64,000 bases of DNA. It comes from Agriotes lineatus (taxonomy: Eukaryota > Arthropoda > Insecta > Coleoptera > Elateridae). The notes beneath the pieces are model-generated. The model was given only the letters and a program-made list of their open reading frames with translations. It was not told where the DNA came from and made no database searches. Position numbers and translations under genes: made by a program. The stretch lies in contig CALNHX010002665.1 in the NCBI GenBank assembly GCA_940337035.1, forward strand, positions 62,001-126,000, written 5' to 3'. Below, piece after piece: positions 34,669-45,537 of the stretch (position 1 is the stretch's first letter; each line of letters begins with the position of its first letter).

Positions 34669-35970
34669 ATACTGCTCCACAAATGAACTGGACCACCCAT
34701 AAAAATTGTATTTATTACATTAAGCCACAAAAAATATATAAAAGCTTTTGTGAACTCATATTAAGCATATGTAATTGCACTATCTACAAATATCAACTGA
34801 AGAATTAACAAAATCATATTAATAAAATAAAAAAATAATAAAATTATAAAAAACTATATTTCACAAAAATAAGAGGAATCACAAAAAAGGTTAATTAATA
34901 GTGTTTTGAGTCACTTCGGAACGTTTAAAAACGGTTGGCAACGATTTGGCATACTTTGTATGCAATGTGCTATCAACATTTGGGCAAAACTCAAAATTTT
35001 AAAATGATAATATTTTATTAATGCACTTAGTTTACTCTAAACCAAATTATAAAAAGAAATGCTTTTTATAATGACACAAACATGAAAGGTTACCAAAAAT
35101 GCCATGACCGCCCTTTTGGAAAATATTTTTTAAAATTGCACCAATATATGCAAATGGTCCAGTTCATTTGTGGAGCAGTATATATTTTTTTAAATATGTG
35201 CTTCTTCTAAATTAAATTAGTATTAATTTTTTAAATTGTAAATAATGAATATGTAATATGTCCACAAACTTCCTTTGATCAACAACAAAACAATTTAAAT
35301 AGGTACATGTAATTTTTCCTTAAATATAACTTTTAAATATAACTGATGAAGCTACCACTAGTAGCGAAATGTCTTAATTGATTTGTAATATTTTTTTGAA
35401 ATATTAAAAATGTTAAGACTCAATGTTTTTTATTTTTCTTTAATTAGTAAAAATCATGCATAAATTAAATTTATTATCAAAATTTTGACCTATATAATCT
35501 CTATAACAATATTTGTAATTTTTGATCATACTATACGAGTACATAGCAGGGCATGAATTTTTTTAATAAATAAAACTTATTTTTTCACACTATATATTTT
35601 AATCAATTTCTTATAAAATGCTATTTAGCAATGAAGGGTATACAAATGTACGAGTATTATGATATGCTTCGAATTCAACACATAGTATCCAATGCAAATG
35701 GTGGGATTTTGTAATATTTGGTATGGTAGTTGGAAAAAACTTGTTTGAGGTTTTTTCTTAAGAATGTGACAAATTATTTATGCCTTTAGGTAGAATTCAT
35801 CCTGTATACTTCAACCCAGATCGACGGTTAAATATCTTGGAAATATCATATTATCGTCTACCCATACACAAAGTACATATGAAAAAAATCAATATGAAAG
35901 TGTGCCATTATCTAAAAAAATAGAACAATTGTTCTAAATTTGAATATCAACCAGTAAAGAACAAAAGCAG
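34669..35970 (+). repeat. Second copy of the 1.3-kb MITE A-containing repeat
   Basis: Matches 19287-20585 throughout at over 90% by eye, with small indels. The MITE part (34669-35190) keeps both inverted ends and adds about 35 bp (ACGTTTAAAAACGGTTGGCA and following) missing in the first copy. The match stops at CAGTTTGTTGT, where a further partial MITE A copy begins. Confidence 0.85.
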
Positions 35971-35974
35971 TTTG

Positions 35975-36505
35975 TTGTATAAAACCAAATTATAAAAAGA
36001 AATGCTTTTTATAGTGACACAATCATGAAAGGTTACCAAAACTACCATGATTGCCCTTTTAGAATAGTAATTTACGATACAAGTGCGTAAAGCTACTCTT
36101 TAGGCACGAGTGGGGTAGAGTTTAAACGCGAGTGAGCGAGCGTTTTAAGCCCCGCGAGTGACTAAAGATGCTTTATGCATGTGTATCGTACAATATTTTA
36201 TCTACGATAGAATCTAGAAAACACGATAAATATGAAAAAAAAAAAATAAAATGTAAATTAGGATTACCAGGAACCGGTCGTAATTTTGCGTGTTTTAAAA
36301 ATTTTAAAACACGTGCCTAATGAAATCTATTAAATACATTACTACTGACGACGTAAACTAATAAAAACATGTTATTAAATAGTCGTTTTACAAACTTAAA
36401 ACTACCAACTAAAAGGAAATTTTACACACTGTCGTAGATAAAATATTTTTTTTAAATTGCACCAATATATGCAAATGGTTAGTTCATTTGTGAAGCAGTA
36501 TACCT
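35975..36505 (+). repeat. Partial MITE A, interrupted by another insertion
   Basis: The right half of MITE A begins at about 35980 (ACCAAATTATAAAAAGAAAT). It breaks at about 36063 inside CCCTTTTAGAA, and resumes at about 36448 with TTTTTTAAATTGCACCAATA and a GAAGCAGTATA end at about 36505. The uninterrupted order in the 34.7-kb copy confirms that 36063-36447 is an insertion. Confidence 0.8.
36063..36447. mobile_element. About 385-bp insertion inside MITE A, with weak inverted ends
   Basis: The left end AATTTACGATACAAGTGCGT AAA is mirrored imperfectly by the right end TTTACACACTGTCGTAGATA. The interior holds an inner palindromic run (GCACGAGTGGGG...CCCCGCGAGTGACT; GTGTTTTAAAAATTTTAAAA CAC). 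There is no coding frame. It is a MITE-like unit of unknown superfamily. Confidence 0.65.
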
Positions 36506-36724
36506 ATATCACATTTAATTCAATTCTACTCAAATTACGGTACACTTCAGTTTGATCATAGCTTGCTCAAAGTGAGAGATTTTTAAAATCCACTTAACTT
36601 AATTTGATTATTTGAATTAACGGTGATATATTCATTTCTATCCAAGGCCTGCCCTAAATGAGTTTTTTTAACGCACGATAATAACTTGTAATTTACTTCA
36701 AAAAACATTCACAGCGACTCCCCC

Positions 36725-37423
36725 ATTTTTACTTCCTTTTACTATAAAGGAAGTAAGTATTGGATTCACCCCAAAAATTCGAAATTGAGTTTTCAACGGA
36801 TCTTCACGTGTTAGAGTCCCCTGATCCCAAAAAACAATTTTTTTTCATTGGTCTGTCTGTCTGTGTGTGTGTCTGTGTGTGTGTCTGTGTGTCTGTCTGT
36901 GAACAGAATATCTCAAAAACGAAAAGAGGTATGGCGTTGAAACTTCATATATAAGTTTTGTGTACTATGTAGATGAGACAGTAAGCTTTTGAAGAAAATC
37001 GCATAACCGGAAGTAGGTGTTTACTCTTGTGATTTTTCAGTTTTTTTCGATTTTTTCAAAAACGGCTCTAACGATTTTTTTTAAACTTTACATTTTTCTT
37101 ACATTTTTAATGTGTATTGATGTGAGATAGGTGATTTTCCAGTTGAATACTTCTAAAGTGGGTTTCTTTTGTTTTTTTTCTATTTTTTTTATTAACTCCT
37201 ATTTTAAATAAAACACCCGGTATATTATTACATTTTTGAATTCACCTTAAAATTCTAGAAAAAATTTGTTTCTTCAACTAACACTCGATTTTGTACCGTT
37301 TTTGTAGAATTTGTAATTTTTGAAAATGTTTAACAAATGGTTAAAAATTAAAAATAAAATTTTTGACTAATTATAAGATCACTGTAAAAGGAAGTTGTGT
37401 GAGTGTATCACACCAGATTTTTT
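36725..37423 (-). mobile_element. 5'-truncated copy of the 23590-27299 retrotransposon (3' UTR only)
   Basis: On the minus strand it starts AAAAAATCTGGTGTGATACA, the last codons of the ORF2 seen at 25345-25358, and runs to the ACTTCCTTTTAC end at 36728. It matches the 3' UTR of the other copy over its whole length and lacks the Tc1-like insertion, so it preserves the empty target site at about 36950. A short GT/CTGT microsatellite (36853-36900) corresponds to the CAGACAGAC block of the first copy. Confidence 0.88.
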
Positions 37424-37849
37424 AGCCTTGGCATGGCTGTCGCTGAAAAAAAATTGAGGGATGAGCCCCCTTTCCCAAAAGAACATTTTGGCTACGTCAC
37501 TGACAAGAAGAAAACTTTCCATTGCCGTCGAACATAGTAAAATCGAAGTCATATATTTATATTGCTGATTAATTTTTCCAAATGCCGCCTAAGGTAAAAT
37601 TTTTGAAGGGAATTTTTTCGTTTACAAAAAATTATTGCAAATTTCTTTCAACAAAAACTGTTCAAATTCCACTTGACCTGCGGTCTCGTGGAATTCTTAA
37701 CACAGTTTTGGTTTCGTAAAATTTAAACCCAATAATCTGCATTTGAACGAAAAAAATCTCAAAATATTATCACTTTCTAAGGTGTTACCCTTGATTATTT
37801 TTTAAATAGTCCTTTCAGCCAGTAGTAATGATAAAAATTTCAAATCGAC

Positions 37850-37968
37850 TATTAGCATCAAAATTATACTGACTATTTGCTTGCTAGTAGCTAATTACAC
37901 TGACTATTTGCTAGTAGCATCAAAATTACACTGACTATTTGCTAGTAGCTAATTACACTGATTATTGC
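37850..37968. repeat. Two tandem copies of a 57-60-bp unit
   Basis: The series TTAGCATCAAAATTA.ACTGA, CTATTTGC...TAGTAGCTAAT and TACACTGACTATTTG repeats twice, with internal half-units alike. Nothing is encoded. Confidence 0.75.
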
Positions 37969-38059
37969 TTTCATGTAAATTGGTCGAGTGCGTCAACACG
38001 AAACGAATTACTTTGACTTTGACCAAAATTTTCAACAATTCGTCTACAAGTCACGCTAT

Positions 38060-38515
38060 TGTATATGAGAATGTAATCCGTTAAATTTTGAGCCAATCAT
38101 CTTCTCTTAAATTTAGGACCTTCTACCGCATTGACAACATAGCGACTCGCAATTATCGATTTGGTAAAAGCGAACTTTGTTTCACGTGACAAATAAACAA
38201 ATTTAGACATGTCAGTTGATTTTTCTAGATTAGGTAGTGCGTTTTAAGCATAAAAAGCAACAAAAAGTGTGTTTGGCACAAACATTGATCGTTAGCATTG
38301 AAACTCACTTATTAAAATAGTATTGCGCTCTCTCTGGTATATATTTTAAATAATTATATTCTGTTCCTAAATATAATTCGTAGTACGCCTCATAATCTAT
38401 ACTTTTTCAAGATTATCATTTCGTTAAAACTCTATTGCAAAAATTTTTTTTAGCTTTTAGATTATAACTCATAATATTCATTAAAAAACCATCGATAACA
38501 TACGCATCTCTGATA
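38060..38515 (+). repeat. Dispersed repeat D, copy 1
   Basis: About 455 bp match 43590-44035 in order and orientation: ATAGCGACTCG, GTTTCACGTG.CAAAT.AAC, CTAAATATAATTCGTAGTAC and ATTATAACTCATAATATTCA. Identity is perhaps 80%, so the copies are old. No protein frame. Just before it (37980-38010) TAAATTGGTCGAGTGCG recalls the hairpin at 45878-45992. Confidence 0.8.
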
Positions 38516-38519
38516 ATTT

Positions 38520-39160
38520 CAGGAAACGTTTCTTTTGGGAGTTTTAATCAAATGTAAAAAATCTAACCAGCTTCTTGAGGCCAAAACAAAACGATTAACA
38601 GCATACATTTCTGTACCAAAATGCTTCTTTAAAAAGATACAGAGTGTTAATGAAAATAGATATTTCTATTCATTTCATAGGACTAAACATGCCAATTCTT
38701 CTACCATTGAAATAGTCATTTAACCATTCTGTAACGATTTTGCCATTGTGGGGTCACAATATGGTCAGGAGAAAGAGTTTTTACAGAAATGACAGTGGCA
38801 TAGTATGAATATCTAATCAAGGCAGTCGAATTTAAAACCAACAATTATGTCCTTATTTATTCATAATGTCAATGGGCTACAAAAATCTGTAAACGTGAGT
38901 AAAATGGGCTTACAGTAGTAACGTCAGTAATGAAACCAATAGTTATTTCAAAATTAATGTAATAGGTTGGGTTGCCTATAACTTTTGTTAAGGGATGCCA
39001 TTTCTCGTGAATAACCCTGTAGATAGAGGAAATAAACCCCCCAAAATAAATTGATAATTACAAACTAAGCTAGTTATCAACTTAAAGGTGTAGGTGCAAC
39101 CACAGCATAAGATCAACAAAATATCATCATGAAGGCTTGTTTGGATCATTAATAAAACCT
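38520..39160. other. Spacer without recognisable genes
   Basis: Only short unassigned frames (for example 62 codons at 38535-38723). Confidence 0.4.
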
Positions 39161-39164
39161 TTAT

Positions 39165-39580
39165 GTTTTAGAAAGAAATAACCAAGACGCTCCAACTAGC
39201 TGTATTTCGATCCACTTTCGTTCTCACCTTCATAGTTATATGCATTGAAAACATGGTCGCTCACTAATAAGCACCAATTTCTATTACTAGCCATGGAACT
39301 GAGATACCTAAGAAAAATTTTACACAACACGACGCTGAACAAGATACACAACTACGAAATGAAAAACCGGGGACGTTTTGAGAATCGACCCCACAAGGCT
39401 CCCAAAGCTAGCATGAAAATTTCAGTTGAAATGCCACATACAAAAAGAAAAATCAGGAGTGAAATGGAAAAAGGACATCATGAAGGCTATCCAAAACGAG
39501 GAGAAAGTCTAGCAGACATCTTCGCTGCAGCGTCTAAGATTTATATTAGATTTTTAGTTCTATCCGTGACTACTATTAAT
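39165..39580 (+). pseudogene. Non-LTR retrotransposon ORF2 C-terminal remnant
   Basis: KEITKTLQLAVFRSTFVLTF at about 39170 is followed, after a frame change, by KTWSLTNKHQFLLLAMELRY, LRKILHNTTLNKIHNYEMKN and a decayed tail including KGHHEGYPKRGESLADIFAA. The words (K..LAVF...F.PTL, then E.W.LT....LLAMEMR.LRKI...T.LD.I.N) are those of RTE-like elements. About 135 codons survive in the long frame, without the polymerase core, so this is a dead fragment. Confidence 0.7.
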
Positions 39581-39669
39581 TATTTTTCAATTGCTACACT
39601 TATCGACTGTTTAAGAAGAAATATGACTACTTTAAAAAAAAATTATTACAACAGACAATATTGAACCAC

Positions 39670-41810
39670 TCCCCTGAAGGTAATTTTTCAATCTGAGCAA
39701 TAATTCAAAACCTATGACCACTATGTGCTATTTTTTAAACATCCGGTATAAAATTTCATGATACGATTGATTGCAGAAATTATAAACTAATTATAACTCA
39801 TTCATCATTTTACAGGAAGCATTTTTTAAACAAATGTTTATTTGCAATTTAAATTAGATTATGTAAGTTATATTTATCGGTAATTAAAGCTTCATTGATA
39901 TAGAACTAAATATGTTCCTTCAAGGACCGCACTTGAAATATCACAGTTTTTATATCAAACCACCAAACATTTCGATACAGGAAGAACCTAACTACCTCAA
40001 AATCGAAAATTATACCAAACAAATTTTAATACTTATGACTCTAAACTAGTAAAACTGCTTTAGTCGACAATTTCTTAGTGTAATGCAAATACAGTGATAA
40101 TCGAATAATGTGTTATGTTTTCACACCAAAATAATCATAAATTCACCGTTGTGACTTTAAAATTATAAAAATGTAGCTTAAATTATCTTATACTTGTCAC
40201 GAAAATGCTTACTATTAGTGCAGATAGTGAAATTAATGCTATGTGCATTTTATCGTTTAATTACAGGGAAAAGGAAAAATTCTTCAAGCATATATAATTT
40301 AAGAAGATTGTACAACAGATAACAAAATATGATTGTGTAAATATTAACTGTGAGAAATAAATGGTTACGTGTTTAAATAGCAAGCTTCGATACACTGTAT
40401 TAGATATGGAAGATAAAAACCATATTGTTTCTTCTTGCATATACCTGAACATTGTAGCAATCGAATAAAAAACTAATTAATATAAAACCAAATGTGTACT
40501 GCTTTCTTATTGAGATTTTAATTCTTTTGAGACTTTTTTATGAAAAAAGAAACACTTTCTGGTTCCAAACTATTATAATTTTAGGAAGAAGGTGTTGTAT
40601 TCTATATACTTCTTCATACGCATTTTCCAAATTTACCTAATGTGTTAGTGTTATTGCACTTTATAACAAGTTTCTTCTATATTCCCTAAACAAACTACAT
40701 AACGGTAATAATTTCAAATGTGTCTTCTATTTTTCTTTTTTTCTATAATATTTGTAACATGTAATAGATATGACGTAAGTTTTTCAATATATAATTATAT
40801 TTACTATTTACGCATATAACAAAATATGTTGTTTTGTTCGGTCACTGTAGATATTTTACAGATAATTCTTTTTGGAACTTTTTAATGTACAGTGGTTAGA
40901 TTGCCAAATAAGGAGAACTATTTGATTAGATTAATATAAGAGAACAATAAATATAACAGGAATATAAATAAAATTGACGTGTTCACATGTTTACGAACTT
41001 CTGATAAATACGCAAGAATGTACTTAGGTTCTTTTTTATTATTGTCCTAAATTATAGTCGACTCACCTAAAAAAAAAATAGATACGAATGATTCAAGCAT
41101 CAGATTGATTTTTGATTTAATGAAATGTTTTTGGAAATATATTTATTTTCCATATTGACAATAAATTATTACATACTATGCAACACTACATATCTATTAT
41201 TTAATACAGTCTTCCCTTACTTAAACAGGTAACAACGTTAATTTAATAACAAATATTATAGTTTACGCTAATAGTAAAGATGAAAGACAGCAATTTTTAG
41301 TCAAACCGTAAATTTTTAGATTTTTAAATTATTGTCATTATCTATCCCACTCATACCTGCAGTTTGTACCATAAATAGCAAAGAACGATTCTAGCAAAAA
41401 GTTGATATTTCAAATTAACTGTACACAGATTGTTAAATTTCCAATTACACTTATTGCGTTTATTTTCCACGTATGTAATAAAAGCTTTTCATAAACGGTG
41501 TATATTTGGCATTTCCAATAAAAGGGTTATTGTTTGGACACTGAATGTATGTTTCATTTAGCTCTGTCTTAATTTCTGCAGCACGAATTTGTGATAGTAC
41601 CAAATATTTCATTTATTTGCTACGTACGTAAAGCAAAAAGCAAGACTATATTTTTTGTCATCAACTATATCCACTCTAATACCTAAATTGTTGATGATAA
41701 ATGAATAATACATGTAGCAGCAACTAGCCTTCTTTGAAAATTTTTCTAGATTGTAATTATTCTTATTATATTTCTTTCTCCCAGGTTTGTATAGTATCAT
41801 GTATTATTTT
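39670..41810. other. Long A+T-rich spacer
   Basis: No genes were recognised. A 37-base passage at about 41388-41424 (AACGATTCTAGCAAAAAGTT then GATATTTCAAATTAACT) resembles part of the 1.14-kb tandem unit at 49-53.6 kb (GACGATTCTAGCAACAAGTT), so a decayed relative of that unit probably lies here. Confidence 0.5.
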
Positions 41811-41814
41811 TGGG

Positions 41815-42125
41815 GAGACTTACGTCTAGCAAGTAGGTCTTTATAAGCCCTTTTTGCCAACCCCATGAACAAGGTCTAGGCATGCAGAGTACCAGGTACC
41901 TTTGTCCTACTTAGAATTTTGCCGAGACTAAGAAGTTCCAACCTTAGCCAGGGATCTTTTACATGCTACACATTGTAGTAACATGGGACCCACGGCTTTA
42001 CATCACTTCCGAATGATGGCATTCTGTAGAGGCTTTCATCCGCATTTTTTATTTTTAAAAACCTTACCGGGATCGGGGACCGAACTCTCGACCCTTAGAT
42101 CAGTAGCCGGCTTCTCCCAGGTTTA
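41815..42125 (-). mobile_element. Probable tRNA-derived SINE
   Basis: On the minus strand a head with a box-B-like GAGTTCGGTCCCCG sits near 42085. It is followed by an A-rich stretch, then GGGTCCCATGTTACTACAAT, GCATGTAAAAGATCCCTGGC and a tail toward 41830. The word order (tRNA-like head, G/C-rich conserved middle with AAAGATCCCT) is that of insect SINEs. Box A is not convincing and no target duplication was found. Confidence 0.5.
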
Positions 42126-42289
42126 TTCAAGTTGTTCGGAAAAGAATAGAACACCTTGGATACTTTTCTCATTAAAATCCAAATAATGCTCAAATCTCTA
42201 TCAAACGTTGTACCATTTTTTTGTCTTGGATAGTACATGAGAATTAGATAAAATTAATGCAACTAAACTATAGCATGTTCAAAAATGAT

Positions 42290-42437
42290 GTTCATCTAGT
42301 ATGGCTATAAAATAGTTCCTAATTTATGAATGCAACTATAAGTCACTTATAAATCAAATGTCAAGTTTGACATTTATGTATAGACGTAGTTGCATTCATA
42401 AATTAAGAACTATTTTATAGCCATACTAGATGAAAAT
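42290..42437. mobile_element. Palindromic MITE E, copy 1
   Basis: ATCTAGTATGGCTATAAAAT then AGTTCCTAATTTATGAATGC on the left is mirrored by GCATTCATAAATTAAGAACT then ATTTTATAGCCATACTAGAT on the right, about 50-bp arms around a centre with its own AAATGTCAAG.TTTGACATTT palindrome. A second copy is at 61935-62068. Confidence 0.85.
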
Positions 42438-42509
42438 AGTTTTTGATTATACTAGTATATTACTTTAAAATATCGGTAAATGCTTTAGAACAAGCTGACT
42501 AAAATTCAG

Positions 42510-42770
42510 AAATACGAGGCCCAAAGGGCCGAGTCTTAAGGGCCGAGTCTTTCTGTTTGCTGAGGTCTGATCCAATAAGGCACTTAACGAACGAGTGTCG
42601 TATAACATTTTGCGCTATCAACTTGTAAAATAAAAATACCATTGAATACTACAAAAATATGATTTGTTTCAATAAAGTAGGTACGTGATTGTAGTTTCTA
42701 TAAGTTTAAAGTTAAAGTTAAACTCAATACAAAATAATTTTCTATAAGTTTTAGTACCGTTCTCCTTTTT
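42510..42770 (+). repeat. Dispersed repeat F, left part
   Basis: TGAGGTCTGATCCAATAAGG, CACTTAACGAACGAGTGTCG and the later CAATACAAAATAATTTTCTA match 61605-61775 (TGAGGTCTGTTCCAGTAAGG, CACTTAAC, CAAATACAAAACAATTTTCG). At 61.7 kb the match continues directly into the sequence found here only at 44090. Confidence 0.75.
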
Positions 42771-42779
42771 TATTTTCCA

Positions 42780-43210
42780 CTGATCAATTATTTGTTGTTT
42801 ATATCTGTGATATGAGTGATATAAAGCAGTCCAAAACGCCCTAGGGCGTAAAGCGCAGGCGTAATGATAACGTCCACTTATTATGTCCTTTCACAATGAG
42901 CGGATGTAATGATTACATATTAGGGCGCTATGGTCTGCTTTTCAAGTTTTTCAATGTATTTACGTATTCAATGTGGAAAATAAAAGTTACATATACCACA
43001 GGCATTATTTGACGTTTATACGCTTCGGGCGATTTCCAAACCCTCGCATCATAGAAACTTGTTGCCCTCGAACGGCCATAAAAATCTTCATAATGCCCTT
43101 GGTACTTAAATAACAATTTTGTGTACTGGTCTAGTAGCAACTATCTACCAGCTTAGCAACGAGTCCGGTGGGTATGTTCATATGGCCTAGGCCGGTGGCA
43201 CTTAACGACG
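42780..43210. other. Spacer, no gene
   Basis: A 70-codon minus-strand frame (42928-43140) shows no recognisable domain. Several G/C-rich words near 42835 and 43180 do not match other repeats. Confidence 0.35.
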
Positions 43211-43214
43211 CCTG

Positions 43215-43400
43215 TGATTCGTCTTATACGTTTGGCAGTATCTACTGAAGTATGTTGTTGGTTGCAATATCAGTCTTTGTCAAATTGAAGATTAGCAGGT
43301 TAGATTTTGCATCAGTCTGATACGCACTGACACTTACAACACCTAACCTTTAATTTGACATAGACTGACAGTGCCACCAATAATGTATTTCAGTACTGCC
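43215..43400. repeat. MITE family B, diverged copy
   Basis: ATACGTTTGGCAGTATCTAC, TGTCAAATTGAAGATTAGCA, GGTTAGATTTTG, then AACACCTAACCTTTAATTTG and ACATAGACTGACAGTG correspond to the two halves of the copy at 21140-21310. Confidence 0.7.
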
Positions 43401-43589
43401 AAAGGATAACAGGAATCACAACATTTTGTAAGCAAATTATTTGGGATAATTCTTTAATAACCAAAATGGTTTCTGTTCAGTATACAAACAAAATGTATAC
43501 GACACACCGCCGATATTAGTGTTTATGGCCTTACTAGATCACGTGCTTTGCCCTGACGAGCTTGCCCGTGATATATTAGCTAGATAATA

Positions 43590-44035
43590 TAATTCGTTGA
43601 ATTTTGAACCAATCATAATCTCTTAAATTTAAAACATTGGCCACTAGAACCTTCTACTATACTGATAATATAGCGACTCGTGATTTTCAATTTGATGCAA
43701 GCTAACTTGGTTTTGTTTCACGTGTCAAATGAACTAATTTAGAAATGTCAGCTGATTCTTCAAGGTTAGGTGGTGAATTTTAAGCATTAAATGCTACAGA
43801 AAATGTATTTCGAACAAACATTGATCATTGGCATTTATACTCAGGTAATAAAATAGTATTACGCTCTGTCTTCGATATGTTTTAAATCAGTTTATTCTCT
43901 TCCTAAATATAATTCGTAGTACGCCTAATAATCTATAATTTTGTAGAATATCAGTTCGTTATAATCCCAATGCATAATAACACCAGCTTAGGGATTATAA
44001 CTCATAATATTCATAAAAAAATCATCGATAATAGA
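43590..44035 (+). repeat. Dispersed repeat D, copy 2
   Basis: Partner of 38060-38515. It carries a 20-bp insertion near 43640 (ACATTGGCCACTAG region) and another near 43970 (CCCAATGCATAATAACACCA). It sits within the 1.3 kb that splits repeat F, together with MITE B at 43215-43400. Confidence 0.8.
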
Positions 44036-44089
44036 GATACTACTTATTATATTACCCCTGACCATAAATACTTAGCTACCGGTCTAATC

Positions 44090-44205
44090 TCGTAAAGAGC
44101 TGTGCCTGTTATTTTGTTGTTGTCATAGTGACAACTTGAACTTTCGAGCACAGACAACGAACCCGAAAACAAGTAAAAATAGGTTAGTTACGCAAAAAAT
44201 TGTTT
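44090..44205 (+). repeat. Dispersed repeat F, right part
   Basis: CCTGTTATTTTGTTGTTGTC and CCGAAAACAAGTAAAAATAG then GTTAGTTACGCAAAA match 61796-61905. Confidence 0.75.
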
Positions 44206-44517
44206 TTGACCTTCTCCAACGCGTAATTTCCTAAGTGTGTATTGCTTACTGACACTGAGGCATATTTTTAGCTTTACCGGTATATTTTGATTCACCCTAG
44301 ATGAGTATCCTATTTTTGTGAAACATTGTAATATACTACATTTTGTATTGCCTTGACATTTTGCATATTTTTGTCCATACATTTACGTTTTAATCATTTT
44401 AACATTATTTTGTTTTATTATCAAGCAAAAACAAACAATTAGCCAATATTGTCATTCGCGTAACAAGGCGAATTATTTAAAGCTACTTGCTATACAAAAT
44501 GGGATTTTTGTCATATA

Positions 44518-44625
44518 TAGGGTGTCCGTTTTTCGGCATTAAACATGGAGATCTTGGTTATCTTAAGAAATAGAAAGTCGGTTAAATTAAAGCAAATCTG
44601 CATATTTAAGGTAGCATAAAAAAGA
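44518..44625 (-). repeat. Relative of one end of the 1.14-kb tandem unit
   Basis: GGTGTCCGTTTTTCGGCATT, GAGATCTTGGTTATCTTAAG and AATTAAAGCAAATCTGCATA correspond to the reverse complement of the tandem unit (ACCCGTTTTCGACCTTAATA, GGATCTCGGTTATCTTAAGA, CAATTAGAGCAAATTTGCAT). The unit at 49-53.6 kb therefore contains a dispersed transposon-like segment. Confidence 0.7.
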
Positions 44626-44688
44626 CAGTTTTAGATATTAGAAATAATCAACAGTAATGTCCCAAGTACATTCAAATAGCCGATTAAA

Positions 44689-44758
44689 TTTTGACGATTT
44701 TTGTCAGAATGCTTTGCTAAGAAATTGGTCAAGAATCCCAAGTGTAGCACGAGGGATT
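44689..44758 (+). repeat. 70-bp direct repeat, left copy
   Basis: Identical at all 70 positions to 45468-45537, by base-by-base comparison. It starts TTTTGACGATTTTTGTCAGA and ends GCACGAGGGATT. The pair immediately borders a retrotransposon end and is best read as its target duplication. Confidence 0.9.
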
Positions 44759-45467
44759 ATAAAGGAAAAACTCCACGCAATCCAAACAGCCGGCAAAGAA
44801 GTAAAATTTATATGGATCCCGTCCCACATTGGCATAGCCGGAAACGAGGCTGCAGACAAGGCGGCAAGAAAAGCAATTAGTGATCCAGATGTCCAAAAGG
44901 TAACTAGAGTCGTACTATCAGACTATATAGCATCCTTAAAATGCAAGATCACAACGACATGGCAGAATAAGTGGAACCGATCCCAGTCCAAACTATGCGA
45001 AATAAAGAAATCTGTTAAACGGTGGTCACAAAACAAGCTCAACAGAAGTGAACAAGTGTTAATCACCAGATTAAGAATCGGACACACCACATTCTCGCAT
45101 GGCCACCTTATGTCGCGAAGCGAACCACCGCTCTGCGATGTGTGCAACACCTCAAATGTCCGTGAAACACGTGCTTGTCGAGTGTCCAAAACATAGGAGC
45201 GCGAGACAAAGGTTTAACATCTTAGGAGACGTTGCATTTATTTTAGGTGAAAAGTGCAACATAAAAAACCTTATTTCATACCTCAAAGAGACTAAATACC
45301 TAAATAAAATTTAAGACAACAAAATGTACTCGCAAATTCTGTACCGTATCAATGTTGTATTGCATATAATTTTATACCCAACTTGTTAAATAGCCATTGT
45401 TACTACAAAAAGCGCTAATAACCCTCGAGGTTGATGCGCATTGTATTAAATAAAAAAAAAAAAAATT
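44759..45467 (+). pseudogene. Non-LTR retrotransposon end with RNase H domain, 5'-truncated
   Basis: After the left direct repeat the frame reads KEKLHAIQTAGKEVKFIWIP and SHIGIAGNEAADKAARKAIS, the last third of the RNase H domain that follows reverse transcriptase in I/Jockey-like LINEs (final catalytic Asp in EAAD). The C-terminal region follows: SEQVLITRLRIGHTTFSHGH, PPLCDVC, then after a one-base frame change near 45155 VKHVLVECPKHRSARQRF, a C-x2-C...H-x4-C knuckle. A 3' UTR and A-rich tail (about 45447-45465) end it. The first 34 codons of the 179-codon frame (44657-44758) belong to the target DNA, not to the element. Confidence 0.85.
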
Positions 45468-45537
45468 TTTTGACGATTTTTGTCAGAATGCTTTGCTAAG
45501 AAATTGGTCAAGAATCCCAAGTGTAGCACGAGGGATT
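45468..45537 (+). repeat. 70-bp direct repeat, right copy
   Basis: Partner of 44689-44758. Its first 25 bases (TTTTGACGATTTTTGTCAGA) are also mirrored at about 45579-45604 (CATTCTGATAGAAAATCGTC), so the retrotransposon entered one arm of a hairpin-forming element. Confidence 0.9.

Larger units (their letters stand above)
33996..37502. mobile_element. Possible composite element bounded by CAGTGG.GTAGCCA inverted ends
   Basis: CAGTGGTGTAGCCA at 33996-34009 and its near complement TGGCTACGTCACTG ending at 37502 are inverted, and both are followed inward by G/C-rich blocks (GGGGCTAAAACCCCC and AGCCCCCTTTCCC). The flanking 8 bp (CCAAGAGG and ACAAGAAG) agree at 6 positions, which could be a decayed hAT-type duplication. 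The inside is filled with later insertions, including the repeats at 34.7-36.5 kb and the tail at 36.7-37.4 kb. Two separate elements in opposite orientation is an alternative. Confidence 0.45.

Noticed and set aside
36760..36954. 64-codon frame with VCVCVCVC run
   Set aside because: Translation of a GT-rich microsatellite in a LINE 3' UTR.
44923..45189. 88-codon minus-strand frame
   Set aside because: Shadow of the RNase H-bearing retrotransposon reading on the plus strand.
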